NCBI GenBank assembly: GCA_024349245.1
Contig: JALDNG010000007.1
Location: forward strand, 545,501 to 609,500
Reading direction: 5' to 3'
Length of the DNA: 64,000 bases
Source: Neodontobutis hainanensis
Taxonomy: Eukaryota > Chordata > Actinopteri > Gobiiformes > Odontobutidae
Below the pieces are notes generated by a model that worked only from the letters and a program-made list of their open reading frames with translations, made no database searches and was not told the origin of the DNA. Below, one piece after another: positions 22,501 to 35,534 of the stretch; the first letter of the stretch is position 1; every line of letters begins with the position of its first letter. The translations under genes and the position numbers were made by a program.

Positions 22501-25500
22501 ATTTGCGTAGTAATGGCTTTCTTCTGGCGACTTAACCATGCAGCCCATTTTTCTTGAAAAAATTTCTCTTTGTGAATCTTGAAACAGCCACGCCACTTTT
22601 TTTGGTGGTCTTGTAATTCAGCTGAGGTTATTTGTAGGTTTTTCTTTGCATCCCGAACAATTGTTTCTCTACCTGACCGTGGTTTGGTTTCAACAGAATC
22701 CATCATTTTTCACTTCTTAATTGGAGTTAGAACACTGCTGAAACCTTTTATCCCTTTCCTGTCTTCAATTACCTTTTTCCACAGATCCTTTGGCAATTGT
22801 TTTGCTTTCCCCATGACTCAGAAACATCAGTACAGCTCTGGATGAGAGATGCAAGGGTCTGTCAGGAGCCCAGAAATTCACTGACCTTTTATACAAACCA
22901 TAGATACAAACACACACACTTATTACAAGAAAACAGGTCACAGGGGAAGATGGTTACCTTTAGTAGCCATTCAAACCTGTTTGTGTCAACTTGTGTGCAT
23001 GTTATCAGGCCAAAATCACCAGGGTATGTAAACTTTTTATCAGGGTCATCTGGGTAGTTTTTGTCATTATAATTTAAAAAGAGTGAACACTGTTGTTTGA
23101 AAATAAATGGCTTCACCCAACCACTAACTATGAGTAAAAAAAATGTTTTTGTGTTGTCGTTTATATTCTCTAAACAATTTCCCCCAAATATCACAAATCT
23201 GCCATGGTATGTAAACCTATGAGCACAACTGTATGTCAGAAGAGCCTTTTCTACACATAAAGTTAGTTACATATAGATTTATTTTAAAGCTGCTTGTGAA
23301 TACCAACCAAAATCTTGGCCTTATTCTGTGGGGGACAGACAAGTTTGGATTTGTTGTTACATGTACTCACAATGAAGCCATGATTAAGTTGCTGTCCATG
23401 TTGTGTGTGCTGGGGTGTTATGTTTCAGGAGTGAAGACGTAGATAAGTTGTCAGAGTTGGGAAAGCAGCAACGCCAACCAAAGAGCATATTCGACTTTGA
23501 GCCTGAAGAGAGCACCGCCTCTGAAAACCACAGCCAGGTACAGGCTCACACATATTCAGTGTTTAAATAGTTTTTGTGATCCTTTAGCCATAACATTTTC
23601 TCAGCCCAAATCACTGCAATCCTGTCTGTGGTTTTGTACTATTTTCCCAGTGTGGGGTTAAAAAAACAAGCCTGAGGATGGGCACCTTTTCTTAAAGGAT
23701 TAGTTGTTGTATTTAGGCTTCTCACGCAAGTTGCCTAATAATTTGTGAGTGTGGTTGTTACAGTATAGCTACTGCTTACCACCAGATGTGCTCACTCTGT
23801 TATTTATATACATAAGCTTCCTGTATTTGTCTCACTTCATCATCATTAGAATAGCATTTAGGTGTAATTGAACTGAATCACAGAGATGTACAGACACTTA
23901 CAACATACAGCTATTTCCCCCGGTAATATGATGTAATGTCTACTCTGTTCTGTGCTCACCAGTGAATTATAAAGTGCTGTCTCGAAAGTGTTTTTGTCAA
24001 CGCCTTTTGCAACAAATTACCAAAGCTGTTGGATATTGTGCCCTGTGTCTGTGTTTGAAAAGAAAGGGCATCTTTGTGGTTACTCCCCCATGGGAGGGAG
24101 AGGTGTCTTGTGACCCATATTATGATGTTAACCACTTATGGAGTATAATAGCTCACAGCATGGGGATTATTTGATTTCTTTTTTATGAGAGCAGCCAACA
24201 TTCTATTCCCTGGACAGCGTTTAGAAAAGAACACATACCATTTCAGGTGTTGAGCACATTTCACATTTGTTGCATGCTGTGTCTTTAGTGAGGATGACCC
24301 CCAACTGAGAAAATGCTTTTGGCACTTACAGATACACATTCAGCCAAAAACCTGAATGTGGAGCAGAGGGTGCTGTGGCCATACCTTTTAAAGTAAAAGT
24401 CAGAAACAGCAGCAACTGATGCAATCCAAACTTTCAAAACAGAATGTGTTGTTTTAATATCAAACAGCTGTTTACATTAAGAAAATGGAACAATGTCCAT
24501 TTTTAATGGGTGCTTTACATTGTATACTAGTCGCATTAAGAGTAATTATGCTCATATATTTGACTACACATATTCAAACACACATTTATTATTTACACAG
24601 ACCTTTCCAAAACAAATGCCAACAAGTAACATCAAACATTATATTTCCAATTTTTCTTTGTTTAGTTGCACCAGTCTCCTAAGAAAGAAATAGAACATCC
24701 CAAGTCTCCTTCAATTGAGGTAAGCCTAATGATAATACACTTTCTGATCACTTCCACCAGGAAATAGTCGCACAGGTGTCGTATCTATGTTTTAACTTTG
24801 CCCTTTCAACTCTAACATTACTGCGACTCAGGCTAGTCTGGTCTCTGAGCTTAGTCGGTTTGAGGCTGAGCTGGACTCCGAGATCCAGGGCCTGGAAAGG
24901 AGACTTTCTCAGAAGAAGCAGCAGCGTCGAGGCCGGGGTGAGGTACTGAGCCCCCGTCCTGAATCTTTGTGCTGCTCAAGCATCCCTCCTCCCCACATCT
25001 TTTAGCAGAGTCCTCACCTATCCTTGCCATTCCTCCTCCGCCTCAAGAAGTCTGCACGAATCAGTGAGGGCCCAATGCTTGCTTTGACCACATAAAGTGT
25101 GCTGTTTTGTCTTTGGATAACAGCATTTGTCTTGCCTGCCTGGCACTTGCAACTTGGATTAATTTACTGTTTTGATTTCCTGCCTGCAAAGCCCCCTCCT
25201 ACCTTGGCATTTTGTTGCTTTAACAATGAAACAATCTTTTTTATTTAATTTTTAATAGCCACATGGTGACTACTTACGATTGAGTCTTGAATGATATCCT
25301 GCCAGAATTGGTTGTTATTCCCAATTCATTAAGTGATTCAATTTGCTTCATATGCTGTAATTTGAATGAAATCACAGGCAACTCAGACAGTGCTGTACTC
25401 AGCCCAAGGAGAACATAGGACCCAGGGGATTTCTTCCTCCTTTGGGAGTGGTCAGCACCTCTAGTTTGTCTGAGTTGTTGTTAGATTTCCTCAAAGCTAT

Positions 25501-28500
25501 AACACACTGTAGACTGCATGCTGCCGGGCTCAAACAATGTGTTTAATGTGGATTCTTTTTTTCAGGAACCTAGAGGCAGAGACCTGACAACAGTACCAAA
25601 GACTGACTCTACTAACTATTGGTGAGAAGACAATAAGAGTTTTTTAGCAAACTGTATTCATATTTTTATTGACATTTGGGTATTATAGCTGTTGTGATTG
25701 CATTAATTTACTGTATTTACACTTTTACTGCCTGCCATAGTGTATCAGTGTCCTCTTTGTTGCATTGATGTTATCTGTCAGACACAAAGACAACGTTTTG
25801 CAACATTTTTTACAGTCTAGTGTGGGTTTGGTTATATGTTAAACAAAGATGACAAACATAATTTTAACTTATTCCTCATATAACAGACCTCCACTGGATG
25901 TGAACTGAACTTTGATAGAACTGCAAATAATGAGTCAGCTGGGTCCTCTGTTAGGAAACTGTTGATCTTTAACAAGTTTTAGTGCAGTATTTATAGCTTT
26001 AAACGGCATTCCACATTTCTCACCAAGTGTGTAATGCATTCTTGGAGGAATATTACTGTTTTTTGCCAAGGAGAGTTCACGGGCTTTGACCTTTTACTAA
26101 GAGACCTCTTACATTGCATGCTGTTGAGGATATGTCAAACAACAGCTTAGAGACCTAATTTAAACCATTTTCTATCCAGATGTGTCAATGAAAAGCTCTA
26201 CTCTTGTCACTGTAAAATATAAGATTTGAAGAGAAAGTTCATTTGTGATCAGCCCAAATGTAGCTTCTTTTTTCTTTTTGCGCCATGTTTGAATTAGACA
26301 CAGTCAATGTGTATACATTTTTTTTCCCTGATTTATTTTGACTCATCTCCAGCTGTTGCAACCAGGTGTGAAATAAACCTGCAAACAGTGTTCTGACACT
26401 GACATGTTTTTGTTCCTTGTCCAGTAATTCATCCACATCCAAACAGCTGACCCAGCAATCAGTGGGCTCATCCCCTGCTTCCACCCCCACATATGGTAAA
26501 CATGGACTTTGTTACCTTTCACACACATGATTTTCCCACAACCTCTGCCCTGAAAACTCAATCTGATAAGAACAAAGACCTAAAGCAATTTCCTTGAATA
26601 TGATTGAATTATGAGGAAGAACACTCATTTGATCAGGTTTCATGTATGTGATGTAAGCTTGGGTAATGTAATATGTGATAAAAGTACAGTGATTTGTCAT
26701 TATTGCATCTATGTTTTGTCAGTAGCTCACCTTTAAATTGACTTTAGCATGGAAAACCTTTGAGTTTTTTTTCCAAGTGGAAGGGCGGTTGTTGGGTGGA
26801 GAGGAAGTAAAGAAAAATAGGAAGTGGAGACTTGATTAAAGATTAGCTTTATCCAATTGTTTTCCTGGGAATGTGTTGAGAGGGAGCCAGCACTACAATT
26901 ATTTTTCAAGAACTAATGCTTGTCACATTGTGAAAAAAGGTAAGAGTGCATATTCCAGTATTTGCTCACACTTTTGAATTGTTTCACAATAGATCGACTG
27001 TCCCCTGCAAATGAAATCATGGCACTCCCACCAAAGAAAGAAGAGAAGAAGGTAAATTCATGTCTTTCTTTTTGGCCTATATTTGAGTTTGTTGCGTGAT
27101 TTTGATGCATTATGCTTTTGCGATGTGATTTTACATAATAACCTAAAGAATGTCTGAATATAAATGGTTTGTTTGTTCCAGATGAAAGCAGCACGAGCCA
27201 AGTTCAACTTCCAGGCACATTCACCAAAGTGAGTTACACTGGGAACCTAACTGCTTTTGTATTTTTATTCCTGAACATAAAAATGCCGTTCTATATTACA
27301 GTCATATTCTTAAGAACACAAATGTGGACCTTGAACCTTAATTAAGTTTCATCTCCTCATGCCTTTATTTAGGGAGCTCACATTGCAAAAAGGGGACATT
27401 GTGTATATCCACAGACAGATAGATGCTAATTGGTTTGAAGGAGAACATCATGGAAGAGCTGGAATATTCCCCACAACCTATGTCGAGGTTAGAGTTCATA
27501 AGTCTGTATTTGAATGATACAGTCTTATAATACTCATTGTGTTTCCTCGTTTCTGCCACAGATACTGGCTCCTACTGAGAAACCAACACCTATAAAGTCT
27601 CCCACCTTACAGGTGTTGGACTATGGAGAAGCTGTGGCTCTGTATAACTTCAACGCAGACTTGCCTGTTGAACTGTCTTTTCGTAAAGTGAGTAAGAGTA
27701 ATAGTGATATCTAATGACTATGTCATATTAATTGGAGTTTGACCCACTTTCATATAATTTTCTTCTATTGATAATATTCATTTCTTTAACAAATAATAAT
27801 ATACTAAATAATGCTTTTTAGTTTAGTTCACTCAGTGGTTTATGTGAACCCAAAAATTATAGGGTAGCTTTTTATAGAAAGGATCATTTATTTTTGCTTA
27901 CAGCAGGAAAATGTCAGCACAGCCTTAAATATGTTCATGTTTATTCACTTAGTCAAAGAGAAATTATTCCTATAATGTGCAGTTTTACACAAATAGCCTT
28001 ACAAGAATTGCTACCACTGTCTAATATGTTTTGTGTCTACTATATATTAAATACTTGATTAACTAGGTGTTGTGTTGTTTAGGGTGAGGTGATCAGTATA
28101 ACCCGATGTGTTGATGACAAGTGGCTAGAAGGGAGGATCTCAGGGACAAGCCGGAGCGGTATCTTCCCAGCCAGTTATGTCCAGGTCAACAAGATGCCCC
28201 GCACCAAATACTCCACAGACGACTTCTCATCTTCCCCCATGTCTCCCATGTCTCCGGGACCCCAGAGTCCAGGACGTCCACTATACTCTCCACGATCACC
28301 TTTGTCACCCTTCACTCCCACCTCTCTCAGTTCAAATCCAGAGCATTCCCCCTTGAAGCAGACTTCACCTGCCAGTTATGGCAGCCCACAGCCATGCTCG
28401 CCTTCTCAAACACCTGTTTCCAAAGAAATATATCGATGGCCACATGCTGGTTTAAAAACTGCTTCACCAACCAACCAGAACAGCCAGTTGGCTGGGACAC

Positions 28501-29321
28501 ATTCAGTGTACCAGGGCTCCACGGCTAGAGCTGTTTTACCTTCTACTCAGTCGTCATTGTCTGTGCAAAGAGCTGCAGCTTCCACAGCTTTAAACACTCC
28601 CAGATACACTGAGCCTTCACAGGTTTGCTTTCACCTCGACACTGCATGTCTTCGCTAGTGCCCTTGCTGTGTGTGATTATAGGATATTTGTGCCTTTGTC
28701 ACTTCTATATAATGCTTGACGTGTCCTGTTTTAATTGTTCTAGAGGGGGACACTAACTCAGACTGCTCCCAGCAACTCTGTACAACAAACACAAGTGCCA
28801 AATAATGCAGGTTCCACAGTGGGGCAACGTCAACCGTATGTCTCTGCATTTTCATATAGATACATAATCAAGAATTAACACAATTTTTTTTAACAAGTCT
28901 GTGCTCAAGACATTTTTCCCACATTTATTTTAGATATAAAGCTGTTTACAACTACAAACCACAGAATTCGGATGAGTTGGAGCTTAGAGAGGGAGACATA
29001 GTACACGTGATGGAGAAATGTGATGATGGCTGGTTCGTAGGTGAGTACAAAATGGATTTAATATCATTGTTTTATCAATTAAAAAGACAGGACAAGATCT
29101 CTGGTGGGTTTTCCAGAAAATCCTTTTAAGACAACCCTTGATCATGTTGTATATGGGCTCCCTCTAGTGGTCATCATTTTACATTGCACAGTTAAATGGT
29201 TGCTTTGTTTGCTTATGTATAAACTAACTATTGTCATCACTGATTCTGTGTTTTTGTAGGTACGTCAGATCGGACTCATGATTTTGGAACATTTCCAGGA
29301 AACTATGTAGCACCAGTTTGA
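19593..29321 (+). CDS. sorbs3: Vinexin (SORBS3), SoHo plus three SH3 adaptor
   Basis: Coding exons: 19593-19654, 20336-20527, 20667-20739, 20965-21098, 21229-21292, 21630-21662, 21738-21825, 23429-23537, 24666-24719, 24832-24942, 25566-25621, 26425-26495, 26993-27051, 27182-27228, 27373-27487, 27562-27687, 28083-28622, 28744-28835, 28934-29040 and 29260-29321 (TGA). Phases agree throughout, giving about 730 residues (human 671). The SoHo domain includes FSGIGPVDETGMPIASRS then NKPRDWYKSMFRQIH (about residues 137-175). SH3-1 lies at about 371-422 (SPKELTLQKGDIVYIH), SH3-2 at 444-498, and SH3-3 at 675-730, ending DFGTFPGNYVAPV. These read as SORBS3 rather than SORBS1 or SORBS2. The protein links vinculin and signalling partners at focal adhesions. 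The first exon listed begins in mid-codon, so an upstream coding exon is missing unless ATG 19643 is the start. A Pro/Ser-rich linker separates SH3-2 and SH3-3. Confidence 0.93.
21910..23231 (-). mobile_element. Degenerate Tc1-like transposon (IR/DR type)
   Basis: A 1322-bp element lies antisense in the sorbs3 intron 21826-23428 and is flanked by TA at 21908-21909 and 23232-23233, as Tc1/mariner insertions are. The ends are inverted repeats: AGTTGTGCTCATA on the left, complementary to TATGAGCACAACT on the right. Matching inner blocks (CATAGTTAGTGGTTG near 22000 and its complement near 23120) extend the arms to about 105 bp. The minus strand holds pieces of Tc1 transposase, including FQHDNNPKYKAK and SQSPDFNIIEPLWGDLKR (the DDE core region with the conserved N-P-E/L-W block). 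Stops and frameshifts break the reading, so it is inactive. Confidence 0.9.
21930..22813 (-). pseudogene. Broken Tc1-like transposase
   Basis: The minus strand begins near 22813 with an MGKAKQLPKDLWKKVI-like N-terminus typical of Tc1 transposases. A stop then follows near 22710. Further DNA-binding-domain fragments lie at 22419-22706 and 22321-22596 in different frames, and the C-terminal catalytic part lies at 21904-22236. At least one nonsense change and several frameshifts separate the pieces, so no functional transposase can be made. Confidence 0.85.
29156..29170 (-). promoter_or_regulatory. CTCF-like motif in the last sorbs3 intron
   Basis: GGCTCCCTCTAGTGG on the plus strand is the reverse complement of CCACTAGAGGGAGCC. 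By hand count it matches the consensus CCASYAGRKGGCRSY at 14 of 15 positions. It lies in the intron before the final exon. Such motifs also occur in fish repeats, so occupancy is uncertain. Confidence 0.4.
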
Positions 29322-30500
29322 TCGCCTCACTTGATGCTTGCCCACATCCATCTGGACTAACTAGAGCCACACTCCAGCTCACTCCAGTGGCTTTGACAGC
29401 CTTTCCCTACCACTTCCCAACCTGTCTTGCATGCTGCATTTCTCAGAACGAGAGGTTATGACAGGGACATGGTGTGATTTCCTATACCTTGCTTGTCTGC
29501 ATAAAAGTATCTGTGTGTTTTTCTGAGTTTGAAAGGAAAGAACGAATGCTAATGATACTGTTTCAACGAATTAACAATTTTGTTCCACAACTATTTGCAG
29601 CTGCAGGAAATTTACATTCCTTCCCACTGAACAGCACTGCTCCAAAAGTCTCATACTGCTGCATTTAGTTGTCTTTTCACCACAATACCATCACAAACCA
29701 CATCCACTGCAGTATTTCTGGAATTAGGCTGGTCTATTTTTCCTAAATATGTTTCTTCAAATATGTTCATACTTCCTTTTAGATCTCTGAGAATGCCATG
29801 AGCAGATTTCGGGAACCAACATAACCATCTGTGCCTTAAGAAGAGTACATTTTTTGTCAAGATGAGCTCACACTCATCCCAAGGCTTTGCAGGGTAAACC
29901 ATAATCATATCAAGATACAACAGAGCCACTTGTGTTTGATATAAAGCTTTATCTTAAAGGGCAGTAAATATATTGTACAGTGCTCTGAAAGGGTCAGCTC
30001 TGCTAAGCCTCTATGTAATACCCATCTTCACTGCTATCTTTATAGTTAACTTTTAAAACACAAATTCACTATGTGCCAAAAATATTGTGTGGCATAGGCA
30101 TTTCTTCACTGATTATTTCTTCACTGAATTAAAAAGATGACTGACACTGCACTTTTTTTTATCCTGTTTATTGTTTCTAATGGAGGTTAAGATCATCATT
30201 TCTAGTTTATTCAAAAAGATCTCCAGTGTACCAATCTCAAATGTTGCCTTTATTTCCAGAAAACAAAGACCAACTAAAAGCATTTGTAGTTTGAAAAAAT
30301 GCATTTACAATTTTATGGTAAAACATGTAGCCTATCACAAAGTTGATAAAGATGATTGTACAGACTGTAACATTTAACTGAAAATATAATATATTTCCTT
30401 ACAAAAATATGTATTTCAAATGTATGGTACGCAAGCAAATAAACATATAAACCAAATACTGTGTTGATGTGTCTATTGTGATTGCAAAAAAATAAAATAA
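29322..30500 (+). other. sorbs3 3' UTR and 3' flank
   Basis: This stretch follows the sorbs3 stop. A polyadenylation signal AATAAA lies at 30438-30443, with further A-rich sequence near 30490. No other coding potential is apparent. A 1.1-kb 3' UTR would be ordinary for this gene. Confidence 0.55.
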
Positions 30501-30860
30501 AATTTAACACATATCCATTATAATAAATAGCTAATACAAAATATAGGGAAGTATATGTTTTTGGTGAAACTAAACTAGAGGACGTCATCAAATAGATCAG
30601 ATGGATTGCAAGAAGTGCAACTTTTGTGCGGAAGCATGGTCGATTGGAACTTCCATGCTTTTGCAGCAAGATTCCTACAAAACCACTATTCAGGGGAAGA
30701 ACTATTTTATCACATTTTTCCTCCGGCGTTACAAGAACTAGCACATGTTCATTAACGCTTTAATTTAATGCCAAGCCAAAGGTTACAAATTCATCATGCC
30801 ACCTGTGCCGTAGCCAGGTGACAGGGATACGTCACTGATTATTGCAGCTGCCCTGCTCAA

Positions 30861-30876
30861 TCAGCAGGTGGCGCGC
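30861..30876 (+). promoter_or_regulatory. CTCF-like motif between sorbs3 and pdlim2
   Basis: TCAGCAGGTGGCGCGC matches CCASYAGRKGGCRSY at about 13 of 15 positions in forward orientation, with mismatches only near the ends. It lies between the sorbs3 polyadenylation signal and the likely pdlim2 first exon. Binding is inferred. Confidence 0.45.
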
Positions 30877-30899
30877 TAAGACAGAATGCGTTTACTGCT

Positions 30900-31278
30900 T
30901 GTTTTTGGTTAAATGGCTCAATTATCACTGCTGCACCCTCCTCTTCAACTCCCGCCTCTCTTATGTGACACGCCCCGGGTTTGTACCTTTGTAAAATGTG
31001 TTATTCTGGTAAACGCCAGCACATGGCATGAAGAGCCCATCCCTGTGGACGTACTGGAGCTACATCAGGGACTACCAGCTACTCATCACCTCAATACCGC
31101 TTACACTCCCGGAGTAAGGTCGTGCACACAAAGCTGCTTGTTTTTGGTGTCAGTGTTCGCCCCTGGGGTTGAGCTGAGCGGGGACCTGCTGTCGTTCAGA
31201 GTTTAGCTGAGTTCCTCCCGCACACTGAGCAGGTGGAGAGGGCAACCCAGGTCATCAAATCAGACGCCACTCATTTTG
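30900..31278 (+). promoter_or_regulatory. Likely promoter and non-coding first exon of pdlim2
   Basis: A comparatively GC- and CpG-richer segment ends with a strong splice donor after TCATTTTG (GTAAGT, GT at 31279-31280). The pdlim2 coding start exon at 35028 has its own acceptor and 33 bp of UTR, so a non-coding upstream exon is required and this is the best candidate. An open frame at 30913-31206 has no family resemblance and may be an upstream reading frame or chance. Confidence 0.45.
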
Positions 31279-31280
31279 GT

Positions 31281-34200
31281 AAGTCGACATGTAGTCTGTC
31301 TTTTTTATGTTGTTTTATGGTAGCTTTGATGAATTATTAAACGTTTATTGCTTTGATTAACAAGACGCGTGATAATACAGTGTGGGAACCCCTGTCAATG
31401 CACTGAGGCGTTGTTTAAGGAAGATTGATGACGGCTATGTGAGAAGTTCAAATGTGCTGTCATGAGTAGGGCATAATGGTAGAGTCAAGACATTTCAAAA
31501 GTGGATCATACAGAGTAGAAAGATAAGTCCACACAACGAGCTTCTGTGTTGGAGAAGGGGAAAGGTTGAGGCAGTCAAAGTGATTTGTGGAAAGGCTGGA
31601 CCAGGTACAACCTTTAGGAAAGTTTAAGTCAGCGTTTATGTCACATGAACTCAAGTGGGAAATCTTTTCAGCCCACTTTGACATGGGCCATTGAAGTATT
31701 AACTTGCATTGAAGTATAGCCGTAACTTTAACTGAAAATAGACACTTGTTTTAATGGTGGTTTAATGGAACAAATGTGGAAGAAATATTCTTAAATGTAT
31801 TCATAAAAATAAACCAAGTCATTTTTGGGAGTTTACCTGGCTACTATATCTTCCCTCTTTAATTATTGCAGTGTCAAAGAAAAGAAAAAGTCTTAGTCCC
31901 ATTATGCATCAAATCCTTGTTCTTTTTGGGTTTGGGGACCTTTTTCCCAATATTTAAACATTGGAATTCAATAAAAAAATTACTTTACTTTAAATTTACT
32001 TACAGGTAGTTTAGTTTGAGCCAAAGAAACCACATTTGTAGACGCCGGAGTTTCTAAATAATAGGCAGGGTTATGTTTGGTTTTATTACAGAGAGCTCTT
32101 TTCTAACCCAACATAAAAGTGAGAGTGATGCAGGAAGTCAGTAGAATATGTGGTTTGAGTCTGTCAAGGAAGTTGCAGAGCAGTTCCCAGTTAAGTTCCT
32201 AACTTAAGTTTCACCTAGAGACAGCAGGTGAAACTTGAAACTAGGTTATTGTCTGAAATAAGTATATTCACCGTGGTCTTTTCTGACTATCTTTGACTAT
32301 CTTTCTGACTGTCTTTTCTACTATATGAGATGAACAAAGTGGTGCGGGGTGTCTTTGTGCATGAAACCTAATGGTCCATGCAGAGGATGTGGTGAACTGG
32401 CTTGATTGCTAAGCAGCGGAGAAAGGAGTCTGTTCAGTGTGAAAAACAAGAAACATGATCTCATGATGTTGCAGAGCCAGTACCACACTGTCCTTGTATT
32501 TTTTACAAACTATAAGCATGCCATTTATGCATTAACCTGTCACAAATTTACATAGCATATATAACTTGCAGAGAACAGGTGTGAGTTCAGAGTGGCATTC
32601 TTTAGTACGTGTCCATCCTTTTAAAGTGTTTCCTTTTTTAATGGAACAGGAACCTGGTGAGAATTTAAAATATGCATTATACTTTTTGATGACACTAAAT
32701 GCTATTATGTAACTACAACAACAAAGACACTCATCAACCAACACCCCTTTTTGTGTTATTGTTGATAAGTTCCATCTCCTTAGTGATTGCAGTTAGATGG
32801 GTGTGAATTAGAGAATGCACACAATGTTATTTTACTTTGTTGGGACCTGGGAAAGGCTTACTATTTACGTCCATACCCTTTTGATTCGATGGGTGTGTGT
32901 GTCCAGGTAAGGAGTTGACCTTTCAGAGCACTGTGTGACACAGGCACTATTCCAGCCTGTGGAACATTTTTACTGGTCTATGTCCTCCAGCAAAAGCATT
33001 GATAAGACTGATTCATTCCCAGAATATTCTCCTGTAGCCACAATGGATCATCAGAGAGTTTCTTCACATTAAAGCTCAATCACATCTCTTCTGTCAAACG
33101 TAGTGCATCTGTTAGGCTCATCAGTCTTATTTTATTATCAGCTCCGTATTTGGGTTTGGTTCATTTTCTTGGATTTGGTTTTGGTTCTGAGTCAGCTCTC
33201 AACTCAAAAAAAGGTAAGTGTGTGTGGTTTTGGAGAATTAAAATGTAAAGCTCATCCTAATTTATTTTTATCTTTAATTTTAGCATGGCTCTTTACTGTG
33301 TTGTTCTGACTTGTGGATCCAACTTAATGACTCATCAGGGGCAAAGTAATCATAGTTTCTGCCACACTTCTGCCAGAAAATATGACTCAGCAAGTTTAAT
33401 TTAATCTAAATTACACCATTTTACACAATGTGGCTTATTAGACAGTAAATGATAAACCAGACAAGAACGAGCTGTGTTGTCAATTTGTTATCAGCTTAAA
33501 GAGAACCGTGCACTTTTAATAAGGTAAGTTAGAGCGATTAACCATAAGCATTTAGCCAGGCTTATCTAATTTACCTCACTATTTTGCTTTCTTTTATAAA
33601 TATTACTAATCCAATTATTTATTTATTTTTAGTGCATGGAAAAGATAAGACAGGAACTCTTTACTGGCAATTTGTTAAAGTAAATTATTGTTTTTTATTT
33701 ATTTTTTATTTTTATAATTTATTTTTATTTTATTATTATTTTTTTTTTAAGAAAAGAATTGTACTATAACTGAGGACCTTTTTGCTTTTGGAGGTACAAA
33801 CCTAACTAGCCTTGAGTAGCTGTTGACGTTTAAAGTACTAAACAAATCCAAATTTTCAATCTTGCCATCTTTGCTGTATGAATGTATGACAAAAGGATTC
33901 AGTTTCGCCAGAGGCAAGAATATTTGACCACACTTATAGTACCAGTTCTCCTTGTGTAAACGCAGATGATGCTAAACTGTGAGATGACTTCATGAGTAGA
34001 ATTCCTCTCATTGTTTGGGTGTGTTGGATTGTGCTGCCAAATTGTTGTGGCAGCAAACGCAGGGAGATGTCACCAGAACAGAATTCACCTTTTTATGTTT
34101 GCTGGCAACTGTTCAACTATGCATACTGTTTGTAAAGACATTTTACTGGACTATGATCAGCACTTCCTCATCATTGGTCCGTTAAGCCCAAACTATCAGT

Positions 34201-35027
34201 GCCCTTTATCCCTGCCACCAGTTTGTGTTGTTTTGCTTCATACTTTCTCTCCTTTCACCGTGACATTACCCATCACAAGCTTTTATGGTGCGAACAGTGG
34301 ACATTTACACAAGGCAGTAGCAGGGTGCTTGGCTGATAATGGTGCTCTATAGGAGAAACTGCTGAGGCTCATGGAACTAATTGACACTCCCAGAGGCTGG
34401 GAAACTCTAGGCGGCTGCTCCCTGTCATTATAGCAACTACACTTATTTCTGAAAGCCACAGCAATTAAAAGACTCTAATGATGCTGAGCTGTATTCCTGC
34501 TAATTGGCCCAGACTGTCAATGAGTGCTTGTCCAAATCACTTGTGGAATGTAGAGAAGATGAAATAAGCCAGTGTTTAGTGTGACTGTAGTCCCAGTCCT
34601 ACTACAATGTGGGCTGGAACTTTCACAATGTGTGTTGTTTTTAATAGCCACAAGATTGGTGACCATTACATTTATAAATCACTTTAGGACATAGACTAAA
34701 ATTGTTGTTGCTGTTGCCAACAAGATATACACCAGGTCTTGGCTTTTTACTAAAACATCAAATATACTGACCTACAAGTTATCATTCTGCAAATGTACAT
34801 TGTTCATTGCCCCTTCATAGCATAGCTTTATTTATTTTTTTATTTTTTTTTTATCAAAAGTTCACTTTAGCAATGTTAGACATGTGTCTTTGGTTTCAGA
34901 TTCTTCCCATTTCTGTTTGAATTCATGTGAAGGGGTCTTAAGTCGGTCGTGAGGAAAGTCAAGTGAAAAGGCATGTTTATCCCATACTAAAGCTGACCAA
35001 TTACCTACTCTTGTCTGTGTTTTCCAG
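31281..35027 (+). other. Likely pdlim2 first intron
   Basis: No exon was recognised. It contains a perfect 11-bp inverted repeat at 32206-32236 and an AT-rich low-complexity stretch at about 33685-33755. The remainder is plain AT-rich sequence. Confidence 0.4.
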
Positions 35028-35060
35028 AGTTTTCGGGCAGGCGAGTGAACTGGTCCCTCA

Positions 35061-35500
35061 ATGGCGCTGACTGTAAACTTGACGGGCCCTTCACCATGGG
35101 GTTTCCGAATATACGGAGGAAGAGACTTTAAGAAGGCCATAACTGTATCAAAGGTACCAATCACTTCCAATGTTGTTGTTGTTGAATACCTTATCAAACC
35201 ATATCCTCTGTTTTTGACAAAACCCCACCTTTAATGGCATGCCATGCAAAGTCAACTTCCTCATTTTTACATTGCTTTCCTTGCCTTTTGTTTTTGGCCA
35301 CGGCCTCTTTGTACCTGTTTCCTTGACAACTAAGCCTTTCTGTATGGATGGAAGTAGATTACATTAGTAGGAAGCCAGAGAATACAGTAAAAATGGGAGG
35401 TGACGGGTTTGTGATCCAACAGGGTGTCCCCACATTTGTACACCCCCACCACGTGGATGAAATTAAGTTCAACCACCTAAATATTGTTTGGGCTAATCTA

Positions 35501-35534
<34 letters not shown>

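Noticed and set aside
19593..29321. Assignment as sorbs1 or sorbs2
   Set aside because: The SH3 sequences (SPKELTLQKGDIVYIH, FGTFPGNYVAPV) and the adjacent pdlim2 favour SORBS3.
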